Source: Pseudomonas sp. St316
GTDB lineage: Bacteria; Pseudomonadota; Gammaproteobacteria; Pseudomonadales; Pseudomonadaceae
DNA length: 64,000 nt
Reading direction: 5' to 3'
NCBI RefSeq assembly: GCF_018325905.1
Contig: NZ_AP021901.1
Location: forward strand, 1,798,001-1,862,000
The translations under genes and the position numbers were made by a program. Numbering within the stretch: the first letter of the stretch is position 1; each line of letters starts with the position of its first letter. The notes under the pieces are model-generated. The model did not search any database. It saw nothing but the letters and a program-made list of their open reading frames with translations, and had not been told where the DNA came from. Shown here piece after piece: positions 27,451-35,230 of this stretch.

Positions 27451-27526
<76 letters not shown>

Positions 27527-27630
27527 ATTTTAAACAGCGTTGCTTTCGGGCAGGGCTGAGTGAAACCAGAACCAAGTCTTCGGAGGCGGGTCTGGGCACT
27601 GGAACACACACCATGTGTTCCGGGCAGCGT

Positions 27631-27706
27631 GTCCCCTTCGTCTAGTGGCCTAGGACACCGCCCTTTCACGGCGGTAACAGGGGTTCGAGTCCCCTAGGGG
27701 ACGCCA
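27631..27706 (+). tRNA. tRNA-Glu (TTC), copy 2
   Basis: Identical in sequence to copy 1. The spacer between the pairs (about 27527-27630) is unique, so the pair has been duplicated and the spacers have diverged. Confidence 0.97.
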
Positions 27707-27709
27707 TTT

Positions 27710-27785
<76 letters not shown>

Positions 27786-27832
27786 AATATTGCGCTACAG
27801 AGTTCCACTGAATTCTGTAAGTGATTGAAATC

Positions 27833-27853
27833 AGGGCCTTTAGGCCCTTTTTT
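27833..27853 (+). terminator. Rho-independent terminator after the tRNAs
   Basis: AGGGCC, loop TTTA, GGCCCT and then five more T. It lies inside the element, so the ICE supplies the terminator for the tRNA transcript after integration. Confidence 0.85.
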
Positions 27854-28007
27854 CGTTCCAGCGGGAACCACTGAAATCCAGCACTATCCGGTGCGTTTAA
27901 GTCCAGAATTGAGTCCAGGATTCTGACGAGCACTGAATCGGTTTAATGCTGGAGCAGATTGTGTAGCGAGATGAGCATCTGGCCCTGACTCTGTTCAGGA
28001 GCTCGCG

Positions 28008-29849
28008 ATGGCACTCTCAGAAATGGCAGTTCGGCATGCCCGAATCACCGGTAATGACTACACCCTCGGTGACAGTGATGGTCTCACTCTCAATGTGACG
28101 GCCAGAGGCGGAAAAGTCTGGCTCTTCCGTTATTACTGGGCGGGCGTGCAGAAACGCATGTCTCTCGGTAGTTATCCGCAAATCAGCCTTAAAGAAGCCC
28201 GTGTCCGACGTGATGAGGCGCGCGCCTTGGTTGCCCAGGGCATCAACCCCTACGAGCATCGTAAACAACAGCGACTAGCTGTTCATGCTGCGAAGGAGCA
28301 CACCTTCGAAGCGGTGTTTAATCAGTGGGTGGAGTTCCGCAGGCTAAGCCTGAAGGAAGGACGCCAGAGCACGCTCTCGCAGATCTTGAGAATCTTCAGT
28401 AAAGACGTCTTGCCCATGCTGGGCGGGCGGTCCATTTACGATATCAATCGTCACGATCTGCTGGATTTGCTGAGCAGGATTGAGCAGCGCAAGGCGTTAA
28501 CGACCGCCGAAAAATGCCGGACCTGGTTCAACCAGTTGTTCCGCTATGCGTTGGTGAAGATCGAGGGGCTGGAACACAACCCAGCTTCAGATCTTGATGT
28601 GGTCGCATTTCCCAAGCCTCCAGTGACGCACAATCCGTTTCTCCGAATGGACGAGCTTCCGGCATTGATGGCTGCTCTTCGAAACTACGGTGGCGCCAAC
28701 CAAACTCGGCTTGGCCTTCGGTTGTTGTTGCTGACCGGTGTCCGCACGGGCGAATTGCGGTTGGCGACACCCGACCAGTTCGATCTGGAGAAGCGCTTGT
28801 GGGTCATACCGGCGGAAGTGGTGAAACAACTCCAGCTAGCGATGCGGAAGCCAGGTAAGCAGACTCAAAATGTACCGCCTTATATAGTGCCGCTGTCGGT
28901 TCAGGCGCTGGAGATCGTGCGTCACTTGCTGGACCAGGTTGTCCCCGCACAGCGCTACTTGTTTGCGCATCGAAGCGACCTGAGCAAGCGCATCAGCGAG
29001 AACACGCTGAATGGCGCGTTGCGTCGGATGGGGTATGCCGATCAACTCACCGGTCATGGGATGAGGGCGACGATCTCGACGGCGCTGAACGAGATCGGGT
29101 ATCCAAAGGTTTGGGTGGATGCTCAGCTTTCTCATGCTGATCCGGACAAGGTGAGCGCGGCCTACAATCACGCGGGATACGTGGAGCAGCGCCGGACCAT
29201 GATGCAGGACTGGGCGAACCGTCTTGATCTTTGGGGGCAGGGCCAGCTGAAAGCGGCTAGCTCTCCGCTTACCATCCGGTTGGAGGGTGCTGCTTCGCTG
29301 CCGTCGCTGGAAAGCGCGAGCGCAAACTCCATTCAGTTCAACGGCATCTTTCCAATGACAACCGTCTCGGTGCCCAAGGCTTCGGTTAGCGGCGAACCAG
29401 CTCTTATCGTGCCGCACCAGTCGCCTGTCGTACCTCTTTCGGTCCCGACTGAAATGCCGCATAAATCTCACGTGTCTGACATCCAGCGCGAACGCGCCGA
29501 GATGCTTGCCATCTATGAGGCCGCTAGTAATTTACCGTTAATTGTTTTCGCTAAATTGGCTGGTAAATCCCGAGATCAGATCAATCGTGATATTAAGGCT
29601 CGGCGTCTGCTGTCCCTCAGCCTGGGGAATCGTGGTCAGCGCATTCCGGATTGGCAGCTTGATCCACTGCGGCACAAGTTGGTACTTGCTGCGTTAGCGA
29701 GGTTTCCGGATACCGGTGCGTGGAGGCTTTATCGGGCGGTCTGTGAGCCTCATGAGCGACTTAAGAGGCGTGCGCCAATCGATGTGCTCACTCCGGAGAA
29801 TTTCGACGCGACTGTGCGGATCGTTTGCAGCGCCCTGAGCCCAAGCTGA
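28008..29849 (+). CDS. P4-type tyrosine integrase with C-terminal extension
   Basis: Site-specific recombinase of 613 residues that inserts and excises the ICE at tRNA-Gly. The N-terminal part (about 1-90) is the DUF4102 arm-binding domain. The catalytic domain shows Arg246 (TGVRTGELR), His350 and Arg353 (GHGMRATI), His376 (LSHADPD) and the tyrosine, probably Tyr386 in AAYNHAGY. Most P4-type integrases end near residue 410; here a linker and a further domain (about 495-613) follow, as in the long integrase of ICEclc. The end resembles the MbcA/ParS antitoxin-like fold. AGGAG precedes the ATG. Confidence 0.92.
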   Translation: MALSEMAVRHARITGNDYTLGDSDGLTLNVTARGGKVWLFRYYWAGVQKRMSLGSYPQISLKEARVRRDEARALVAQGINPYEHRKQQRLAVHAAKEHTFEAVFNQWVEFRRLSLKEGRQSTLSQILRIFSKDVLPMLGGRSIYDINRHDLLDLLSRIEQRKALTTAEKCRTWFNQLFRYALVKIEGLEHNPASDLDVVAFPKPPVTHNPFLRMDELPALMAALRNYGGANQTRLGLRLLLLTGVRTGELRLATPDQFDLEKRLWVIPAEVVKQLQLAMRKPGKQTQNVPPYIVPLSVQALEIVRHLLDQVVPAQRYLFAHRSDLSKRISENTLNGALRRMGYADQLTGHGMRATISTALNEIGYPKVWVDAQLSHADPDKVSAAYNHAGYVEQRRTMMQDWANRLDLWGQGQLKAASSPLTIRLEGAASLPSLESASANSIQFNGIFPMTTVSVPKASVSGEPALIVPHQSPVVPLSVPTEMPHKSHVSDIQRERAEMLAIYEAASNLPLIVFAKLAGKSRDQINRDIKARRLLSLSLGNRGQRIPDWQLDPLRHKLVLAALARFPDTGAWRLYRAVCEPHERLKRRAPIDVLTPENFDATVRIVCSALSPS

Positions 29850-29940
29850 GTTGCTGTCCTAGCGCGGTGACAAATGGGCGTCACCGCTTGCTTGAGTACT
29901 GCTTGGCACGGAACTGTAGTCGAGGCCTGCCGACGGTGTT

Positions 29941-30105
29941 ATGCGTCTAGTCGACCTGATTCCGCTGCAATACCGCGTGTTGGTCGCCGGCCTTCTACCA
30001 TGCGTTTTAGTCGCCGCTTCGGCGGCCATCGCCTGGATGGTCCAAGGCTGGCAATACGGTCAGCAGCTGGAAAAAAAAGCCCGGCAAGGCCTAGCTCAGC
30101 GGTGA
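29941..30105 (+). pseudogene. Truncated phage Rz-like (inner spanin) N-terminus
   Basis: A 54-codon frame begins MRLVDLIPLQYRVLVAGLL and has one membrane segment followed by WQYGQQLEKKAR. This is the beginning of Rz-type lysis proteins of Pseudomonas phages as I remember them, which normally continue for another 80-120 residues. Here a stop comes after residue 54 and nothing downstream continues the similarity. Probably a phage fossil left next to the integrase; it could also be an expressed small membrane protein. Confidence 0.4.
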
Positions 30106-30783
30106 ACTGGTGATAATGAACTGGGAAACCGGAAGCACTAGGAAGGTTGTTTTGATGGGAGATGCTCCTCAGCAACGGCTCATTTCCTGATCGCCCGGGC
30201 TGACCCGCTCAAGTCTAGGGGAGCAGACTGTCAGCTCCCCGGTTTGAAATCAAAAAAAGAAGCCTGGGCAACCAATGCCCCATCGTTCCAGCAGCTCAGA
30301 GATCCTGATAAGCAATACAACAGTCGCCGTCAATAAAATAACTATGTTCATTTCTTCTTCTCGCAAAGAAACTCGCCACGCTGATAAGCGCGGTGTTTGT
30401 GGACGTTGGGTAGGGCTGTTAATAAACTAAATGTTTATCGGCTCGGTCGTCAACGGATGTTTTAAGAAATAATTAAATGAGACGACGACATACACCTTAA
30501 GCCCTCCTAAAGCAGGGCGGCTGCGGTGGTGTGAGGGTATATACGCCTTTAGCCCTAGTGGCAAAGATGTCCGGTGGTAGAGGAGATTCAATAGTGTAGT
30601 TTCATAAGCTGTTAACAACACTTTACGTGTAGATCTCCTGCTCTATTTTTCGCTTAAGATTTCGTACTATGTTGTTCCACGAAATTATAATTTTGTTGAA
30701 GTGCCCGATTTTATTGGGTGCGGTAGCCTATGTGTAGGAATAAGTTTCGCAGGGCAGGTGTTACACGAAAAGTGTAAATAACA
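30106..30783. other. Intergenic, AT-rich, no recognised gene
   Basis: About 680 bases between the Rz-like fragment and the SRAP gene. The right half (30420-30780) is clearly AT-richer than its surroundings. Short frames exist on both strands but none shows similarity or a ribosome site I would trust. The composition change suggests an old insertion boundary. Confidence 0.5.
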
Positions 30784-31431
30784 CTATTTCTGTGGATCGA
30801 ATAAGGAAACCGATTGGATCAGGGCTGCCCCCTGATTGCGAACATTCCCCACGGCCTGGTCAACCCCGAACCACTCGAAGACCTCGCTAGGTTCGCCCTG
30901 CAGCAGCACAATTTGTTTGGGGCGCTCTGTGGGTGTGGCGGGGTCGATCCATTCCTGCGCCAGTTCCGCATTCAGCGCCACAGGGCAGCGATCATGGATT
31001 TTCACGATGCCTCCCTGGCTGTCAGCGGTGATGATCACGAAGCCGTCATGCTCCAGCGGCTCCCAGGCTCCCGTCGGGTACTGACCGATGGCAGCGCACA
31101 AAATCGGCGCTAGGTCCTTTCGGCGGATCAAATACGGCTGCTTTTTTGGCCCGCCTTCATCCACCCATTCCAACCAACTGTTGATTGGAGCCAGTGCTCG
31201 GTGCGGCCAGATCGACTTGTAGTAAGGACCGTGCGCAACTTTCTCGACCCTAGCATTCACCGGGGTTCTATCCTTCGCCCAATGCAGCTTCGAGCCCCAA
31301 CGCACCATATCGGCGTTTAGAACGTCACCCCCCTGATGGAAGAGTGCGAACTGATTCGAGGGTGCGCCGTTATAGCGTCCCAAGGGCTGATCGCCCACGG
31401 TACTGACCATGGCATTCGGCATGCTCAGCAC
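30784..31431 (-). CDS. SRAP (YedK/HMCES-like) protein lacking its start and catalytic cysteine
   Basis: SRAP proteins shield abasic sites by forming a DNA crosslink through Cys2. The family residues NARVEK, SWLEW and KIHDRCPV are all present. The homology continues upstream of the first usable start (GTG 31431): codons to 31479 read H-R-G-R-L-S-Q-Y-T-G where the family has M-C-G-R. The ATG (31477-31479) has become CAT and the Cys codon (31474-31476) CGC. Either the gene is dead, or a shortened protein without crosslinking activity is made. Divergent from umuD, with a LexA box between them. Confidence 0.75.
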   Translation of the reverse strand: MLSMPNAMVSTVGDQPLGRYNGAPSNQFALFHQGGDVLNADMVRWGSKLHWAKDRTPVNARVEKVAHGPYYKSIWPHRALAPINSWLEWVDEGGPKKQPYLIRRKDLAPILCAAIGQYPTGAWEPLEHDGFVIITADSQGGIVKIHDRCPVALNAELAQEWIDPATPTERPKQIVLLQGEPSEVFEWFGVDQAVGNVRNQGAALIQSVSLFDPQK

Positions 31432-31638
31432 GCGGGTGAGCTCATGGCTTCCGGTGTACTGGGAGAGTCGTCCGCGATGTTCAGCCCTCTGGTTAACGTC
31501 AGCGTAGTCCAGCGGGCGATCCGTCTACGAAGCACAGGTGAGCGGCGCACGACCGTGACCTGTATCAGCGTGGGCCTGCTCAGCCATCTGTCCGAATATT
31601 CTTACAAGAAATTGACCGCAAAACTTGTACAACGTTAA

Positions 31639-31654
31639 CTGTATATCTGTACAG
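31639..31654 (+). promoter_or_regulatory. LexA (SOS) box
   Basis: CTGTATATCTGTACAG fits CTGT-N8-ACAG perfectly. It lies 20 bases before the umuD-like start and between it and the divergent SRAP gene, so it should repress umuDC until DNA damage. Confidence 0.85.
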
Positions 31655-31674
31655 GTTTCTGGAAGTGATCCGTC

Positions 31675-32100
31675 ATGAGCTTTTCGATTTTGGGCCCTAT
31701 TGCCGAGGGTGGCTTGAAGCTGCCCTTGTGTTCGTTTCGAGTGCCCGCCGGGTTTCCATCTCCGGCGGCGGACCACATCGAAGCGCACATCTCATTGGAT
31801 GAGGTTCTGAACATTCGCGCCCCGCATGTCTACCTGGTCTCAATCGCCGGGGAGAGCATGCAAGGCGCCGGGATTTTTGAAGGTGATCTCGCGGTGGTGG
31901 ACCGCGCTCTGGAGCCTGCGCACGGCCACATCGTCGTGGCATTGCTCAACAACGAGCCCGTATGCAAACGCCTTTGCATTCGCGGCAGGGAGGTGATTCT
32001 CCTTTCGGAGAACCCAAAGTACCCACCGAGGTACGTGCTTGAGGGCGACGAGCTGGTGATTTGGGGCGTCATCACATGCAGCGTGCGCAGCCATGTCTAA
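31675..32100 (+). CDS. umuD: UmuD/RulA-like S24 peptidase
   Basis: Self-cleaving subunit of a DNA polymerase V-type complex, 141 residues. Ser61 (AGESMQG) and Lys98 (PVCKRLC) form the catalytic dyad, equivalent to Ser60/Lys97 of E. coli UmuD. The cleavage site is expected between Ala25 and Gly26 (VPAGFPSPAAD), where E. coli UmuD has Cys-Gly. After RecA-stimulated cleavage the product joins UmuC for translesion synthesis. It overlaps umuC by 8 bases. ICE- and plasmid-borne copies in Pseudomonas are called rulA. Confidence 0.9.
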   Translation: MSFSILGPIAEGGLKLPLCSFRVPAGFPSPAADHIEAHISLDEVLNIRAPHVYLVSIAGESMQGAGIFEGDLAVVDRALEPAHGHIVVALLNNEPVCKRLCIRGREVILLSENPKYPPRYVLEGDELVIWGVITCSVRSHV

Positions 32101-33370
32101 ACCCCAGCCAGTTTTCGCCCTGATCGACTGCAACAGCTTCTACGCCAGTTGCGAGCGCGTGTTTCGACCCGACCTGGCCCGCGTGCCCATCGTGGTGTTG
32201 AGCAATAACGACGGCTGCGTGATCGCCCGCAGCTACGATGCCAAGCCCTATGTGAAGATGGGCGAGCCGTATTTCCAGATCAAGCACAAGCTGCATAAGC
32301 ACGGCATCATCCCGTTCTCTTCGAACTATGCGCTCTATGGCGACATGAGCGAGCGGGTCATGACGCTCATTGAATCATTGGTGCCTGCCGTCGAGGTCTA
32401 CAGCATCGACGAAGCCTTTGCAGACCTGACCGGCATCGACGGCCGGGATGCCCTCGGTCGGAAGATCCGCAGCCTGGTACTGCGCTGCACAGGCATCCCT
32501 GTTGGGGTGGGGATCGCCCACACCAAAACCCTGGCAAAGCTGGCAAATCACACCGCCAAACGGCTTCAGGTGGCAACCGGCGGTGTGGTCGATATCTGCG
32601 ACCCGTTCAAGCGTGACTGGGTTCTGCGCAACACCGACGTGTCCGAGGTCTGGGGCGTCGGTCGCAAGATGAAACTTCACCTGGACGCCATGGGGATCAA
32701 GACCGCGATGGACCTGGCGAAGGCCGACCCATGGACGCTACGCAAGAAGTTCAGCGTGGTGATCGAGAAGACCGCCCGGGAGCTGAGCGGTACGCCGTGC
32801 CTGGAGCTGGACGAGCCGGACCCGCCGAAGCAGGAGATTTGCTGTAGCCGGATGTTTGGCAAGCGGCTCACGGAGCTGGCACCCATCAAGGAGGCGGTGG
32901 CCACCTACATGATGCGCGCCTCGGAAAAGCTCAGGGCACAGAAGTCGCTGTGCAAGAAGATCCGCGTCAGCATCCGCACCGGCATGTTCAACCCCGAGGA
33001 GGCGAAGTACGCCAATGGTGTACTGATTGACCTCCCGTATCCCACCGATGATGTACGGCTGCTGACCAAGGCGGCGGTGGACGCGCTCGACCGAGTGTTC
33101 CGGCCAGGTTTCAAGTACAGCAAGGCCGAGGTGTTATTGATGAATCTCTGTCAACAGGGGGAGTACACCGACGATCTATTTGCCACTTCCCAACCTGCCG
33201 ACGCCACGAAGCTGATGGCGGTGTTGGACCAGGTCAACGGTCGATGGGGTAGGGGGACGCTTCGCTCAGCCAGTGTGCCCCTCAACCCGGACTGGGGAAT
33301 GCGACGAGACATGATGAGCCAGAGCTACACCACCAAGCTGGACCAGCTTTGGCAGGTGCACTGTAGGTGA
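32093..33370 (+). CDS. umuC: Y-family DNA polymerase V catalytic subunit UmuC/RulB-like
   Basis: Translesion polymerase of 425 residues. The metal ligands are Asp12 (ALIDCNSFY) and Asp106/Glu107 (VYSIDEAFADLTG). The fingers/palm, the HhH region (GVGRKMKLHLDAMG) and the little finger domain are all present, and the length is normal. It overlaps umuD, so the two are co-translated. On mobile elements such pairs (rulAB) give UV tolerance. The gene is often an insertion target for other elements, but this copy is intact. Confidence 0.93.
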   Translation: MSKPQPVFALIDCNSFYASCERVFRPDLARVPIVVLSNNDGCVIARSYDAKPYVKMGEPYFQIKHKLHKHGIIPFSSNYALYGDMSERVMTLIESLVPAVEVYSIDEAFADLTGIDGRDALGRKIRSLVLRCTGIPVGVGIAHTKTLAKLANHTAKRLQVATGGVVDICDPFKRDWVLRNTDVSEVWGVGRKMKLHLDAMGIKTAMDLAKADPWTLRKKFSVVIEKTARELSGTPCLELDEPDPPKQEICCSRMFGKRLTELAPIKEAVATYMMRASEKLRAQKSLCKKIRVSIRTGMFNPEEAKYANGVLIDLPYPTDDVRLLTKAAVDALDRVFRPGFKYSKAEVLLMNLCQQGEYTDDLFATSQPADATKLMAVLDQVNGRWGRGTLRSASVPLNPDWGMRRDMMSQSYTTKLDQLWQVHCR

Positions 33371-33385
33371 ACTGATGCCTGCACC

Positions 33386-33410
33386 AGCCGCCCATTGAGG
33401 CGGCTTTTTT
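33386..33410 (+). terminator. Rho-independent terminator of umuDC
   Basis: AGCCGCC, loop CATTGA, GGCGGCT and a T run, 16 bases past the umuC stop. Confidence 0.9.
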
Positions 33411-33680
33411 CGCCCGAAGGAAGCGCACCGAAATGGGGCGAAATGCGCTGGCAATGGCGTGCTTCACACCTGGCGCGCGCCGTCGTCCCCCCACCTCGCC
33501 TGCGGCCTAAATGGGTCATTTTTTCCGCGGACTTGCGGGCCGCTTACGACGGCGCAGGCCGGGCGTTTGCTTGGCGTTTTAGAGGGGGCAAAAACCTGCG
33601 AAACCCTGCGAAGGTGTATGTTTTTCGCAACGCTTAGAAGAACGCACAGATAGCTGAATTCAGAGGTGCCTCGGGAAAAA
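33411..33680. other. Intergenic, GC-rich, no recognised gene
   Basis: About 270 bases after the terminator. A plus-strand frame of 80 codons (33395-33637) is open but begins inside the terminator, lacks a ribosome site and has a composition biased to Arg and Trp; I see no gene here. Confidence 0.45.
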
Positions 33681-33951
33681 GGTTAGTTTTTTTTAAGGGG
33701 GGGTGATGTGACTTGGTAGGCCCGTGTTTGTTGGGCTTGAGACCTAACTTTGAGGGGTTAGATTAGGTTAGGTTAAAGGTTAGTAACTCATAAGTTACTA
33801 TTTTTGAAGGGATTAATTTATTGAATATTTAACACTAATAAAGGTTAGTAAATAACCAGACCTAACCAAAAAGCTAACCTTGCCAACCCTTTGAAAAGCC
33901 ATAACAAACAAGCCTTCCAGAGCACCTAGCAAAAAACTTACCCTCCTAACC
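33681..33951. repeat. Cluster of GGTTAG/CTAACC repeats with a hairpin
   Basis: Direct GGTTAG copies start at 33681, 33756, 33766, 33778 and 33843; inverted copies CTAAC/CTAACC lie at about 33744, 33862, 33874 and 33946. Between them TAGTAACT, loop CATA, AGTTACTA (33781-33800) is a perfect hairpin. The area is AT-rich, without a convincing gene. Such clustering resembles iterons or a protein-binding array. Confidence 0.5.
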
Positions 33952-34187
33952 TCTTTCCCGTGGGTCAACATTAAAAGCGCAAAAAGCGTAAAGGGGAAGG
34001 CGCTAGCTTTGGTGCGTCCAAGTTCTTGCACACAACCTGGTGCACAGTCACCAACAGCATTCGGTAGTAGTCGCCAGCCCGCGCACGTCATATCGGCACG
34101 CTGTGAGCCTGGAAATGGGGAGCGAATAGAGGGAGCCGAGCCCTCGTTATCAGCCGCGAAGCAGATAACGAGGTAAGGAGTAGGCAT
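33813..34187 (-). CDS. Doubtful small open frame
   Basis: A frame of 124 codons from ATG 34187 (MPTPYLVICFAADNEGSAPS). It vaguely recalls hypothetical proteins annotated in other Pseudomonas islands, but it has no ribosome site, runs through part of the repeat cluster and contains the arms of the 34142-34173 hairpin. I give it low weight; a structured non-coding region is the alternative. Confidence 0.22.
   Translation of the reverse strand: MPTPYLVICFAADNEGSAPSIRSPFPGSQRADMTCAGWRLLPNAVGDCAPGCVQELGRTKASAFPFTLFALLMLTHGKEVRRVSFLLGALEGLFVMAFQRVGKVSFLVRSGYLLTFISVKYSIN
34142..34173. other. Perfect 10-bp inverted repeat downstream of the ATPase module
   Basis: CCTCGTTATC and GATAACGAGG, separated by 12 bases. 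It lies 34 bases past the stop of the TOPRIM-like gene on the minus strand. No T run follows, so it is not a simple terminator; it could stabilise the transcript end or bind a protein. Confidence 0.5.
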
Positions 34188-34206
34188 AAAGCCGAAGACT
34201 TGAGGC

Positions 34207-35229
34207 CTAGGATAATCGGCGTCTGAGTTTGACACCCCAACTAGCAATGATATTCGATATCGTGAAGAGCTCTTCGTTCGCGTCCTTGTCCAGAAACTCT
34301 TGTATTTTATACGTGGAAGTATTTTCAAGAAATTGCTTAGTTTGCTCAGTGAGGCTATTTAACTTAGCGCAGATGTAAGTGTGATCTCCTAGATGATAAA
34401 AATCTTTCCAGAAAGTATCACCATGATGCATGTCTTGTTTTTTTGCCTGTTCCACTAAGAAACCATTTTTGTGATCAGGGTATTTTTTGAATTTTATAGG
34501 GTTCGCATGTTTAAATAAATGCCCAAGATACTCCTTGGCAAATAAGTGTTCGATTATGGGGATAGGTATTAAGTTTTCAATTTCATGTGCATTTAATATT
34601 TCTAAACGGGAATTTCTATTCGGGCCCTTAGGGTAGAGGGCGAAATGTTTGGCTGTTTCGCCTAGTGGTCCTTTTGGATGCTTTATGTCACTGTCTAATA
34701 AGCAAACGAAAAGCCTGCTTTCGCTTAGCAACCGCTCAAAAGTTTTAATTGTGTCGGACCCTCCACCCCCATGTGGCTCAATATTTATCTCATATACAAG
34801 GTTCAGATTTTTCCGGGAGGAGAAAATTGCCTTAGCAAATAGAGTATAGACCTTTGCATCAATTTCATTTTCGGTAAGTAACACAGGCTCTAGCAAGAAT
34901 TTTTCGTCTAGAATGATTTCATATCCGACGGTCAATTGTTTTTCGGTACTTAAGAGTTTATGTTTGTTCGAGAAGTCAACGACCACTCGAAAATCGAATT
35001 CGGTTATCAGCAGGTTTTTCGAGAATCTTGAAAACGTCTTCAAATCCACGAGCGCGCGCTTTGCGTAATCACTAAAACACGTTTTTTTGAGGAGGGCTTC
35101 GATTAAATCTATTGGCATCCATAGTACTTGGTTTCCACGACCATAGGCCCAGAGTAAACATTCTAATGCTGACTCCTGTGAATGGTTAAGTTTTTCTATT
35201 TCATCTATTTTTTCTATTATAATAATCAT
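34207..35229 (-). CDS. TOPRIM-like protein, second gene of an ATPase module (candidate defence effector)
   Basis: Protein of 340 residues, not recognised as a named family. The centre has IEPHGGGGSDTIKTFERLL (Glu151) followed by LFVCLLDSDIKH (Asp179, Asp181) and AHEIENLIP (Glu216, Glu218). This order of one acidic residue plus Gly loop, then DxD, then a Glu in 'EIEN' is what TOPRIM/OLD or DUF4435-type nucleases show. It starts one base after the stop of the ATPase gene and has no ribosome site of its own, so it depends on coupled translation. Strongly AT-rich. A nuclease role is inferred from these motifs and the pairing. Confidence 0.6.
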   Translation of the reverse strand: MIIIIEKIDEIEKLNHSQESALECLLWAYGRGNQVLWMPIDLIEALLKKTCFSDYAKRALVDLKTFSRFSKNLLITEFDFRVVVDFSNKHKLLSTEKQLTVGYEIILDEKFLLEPVLLTENEIDAKVYTLFAKAIFSSRKNLNLVYEINIEPHGGGGSDTIKTFERLLSESRLFVCLLDSDIKHPKGPLGETAKHFALYPKGPNRNSRLEILNAHEIENLIPIPIIEHLFAKEYLGHLFKHANPIKFKKYPDHKNGFLVEQAKKQDMHHGDTFWKDFYHLGDHTYICAKLNSLTEQTKQFLENTSTYKIQEFLDKDANEELFTISNIIASWGVKLRRRLS

Positions 35230-35230
35230 A

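Noticed and set aside
29874..30113. A 79-codon frame covering the Rz-like region in another register
   Set aside because: The similarity to spanin N-termini lies in the frame beginning at 29941, so this one is a shadow.
32093..33370. Possible insertion inside umuC, as is common for rulB
   Set aside because: The gene is full length with all catalytic motifs and a terminator right after it.
33395..33637. An 80-codon plus-strand frame
   Set aside because: It starts inside the umuDC terminator, has no ribosome site and an odd Arg/Trp-rich composition.
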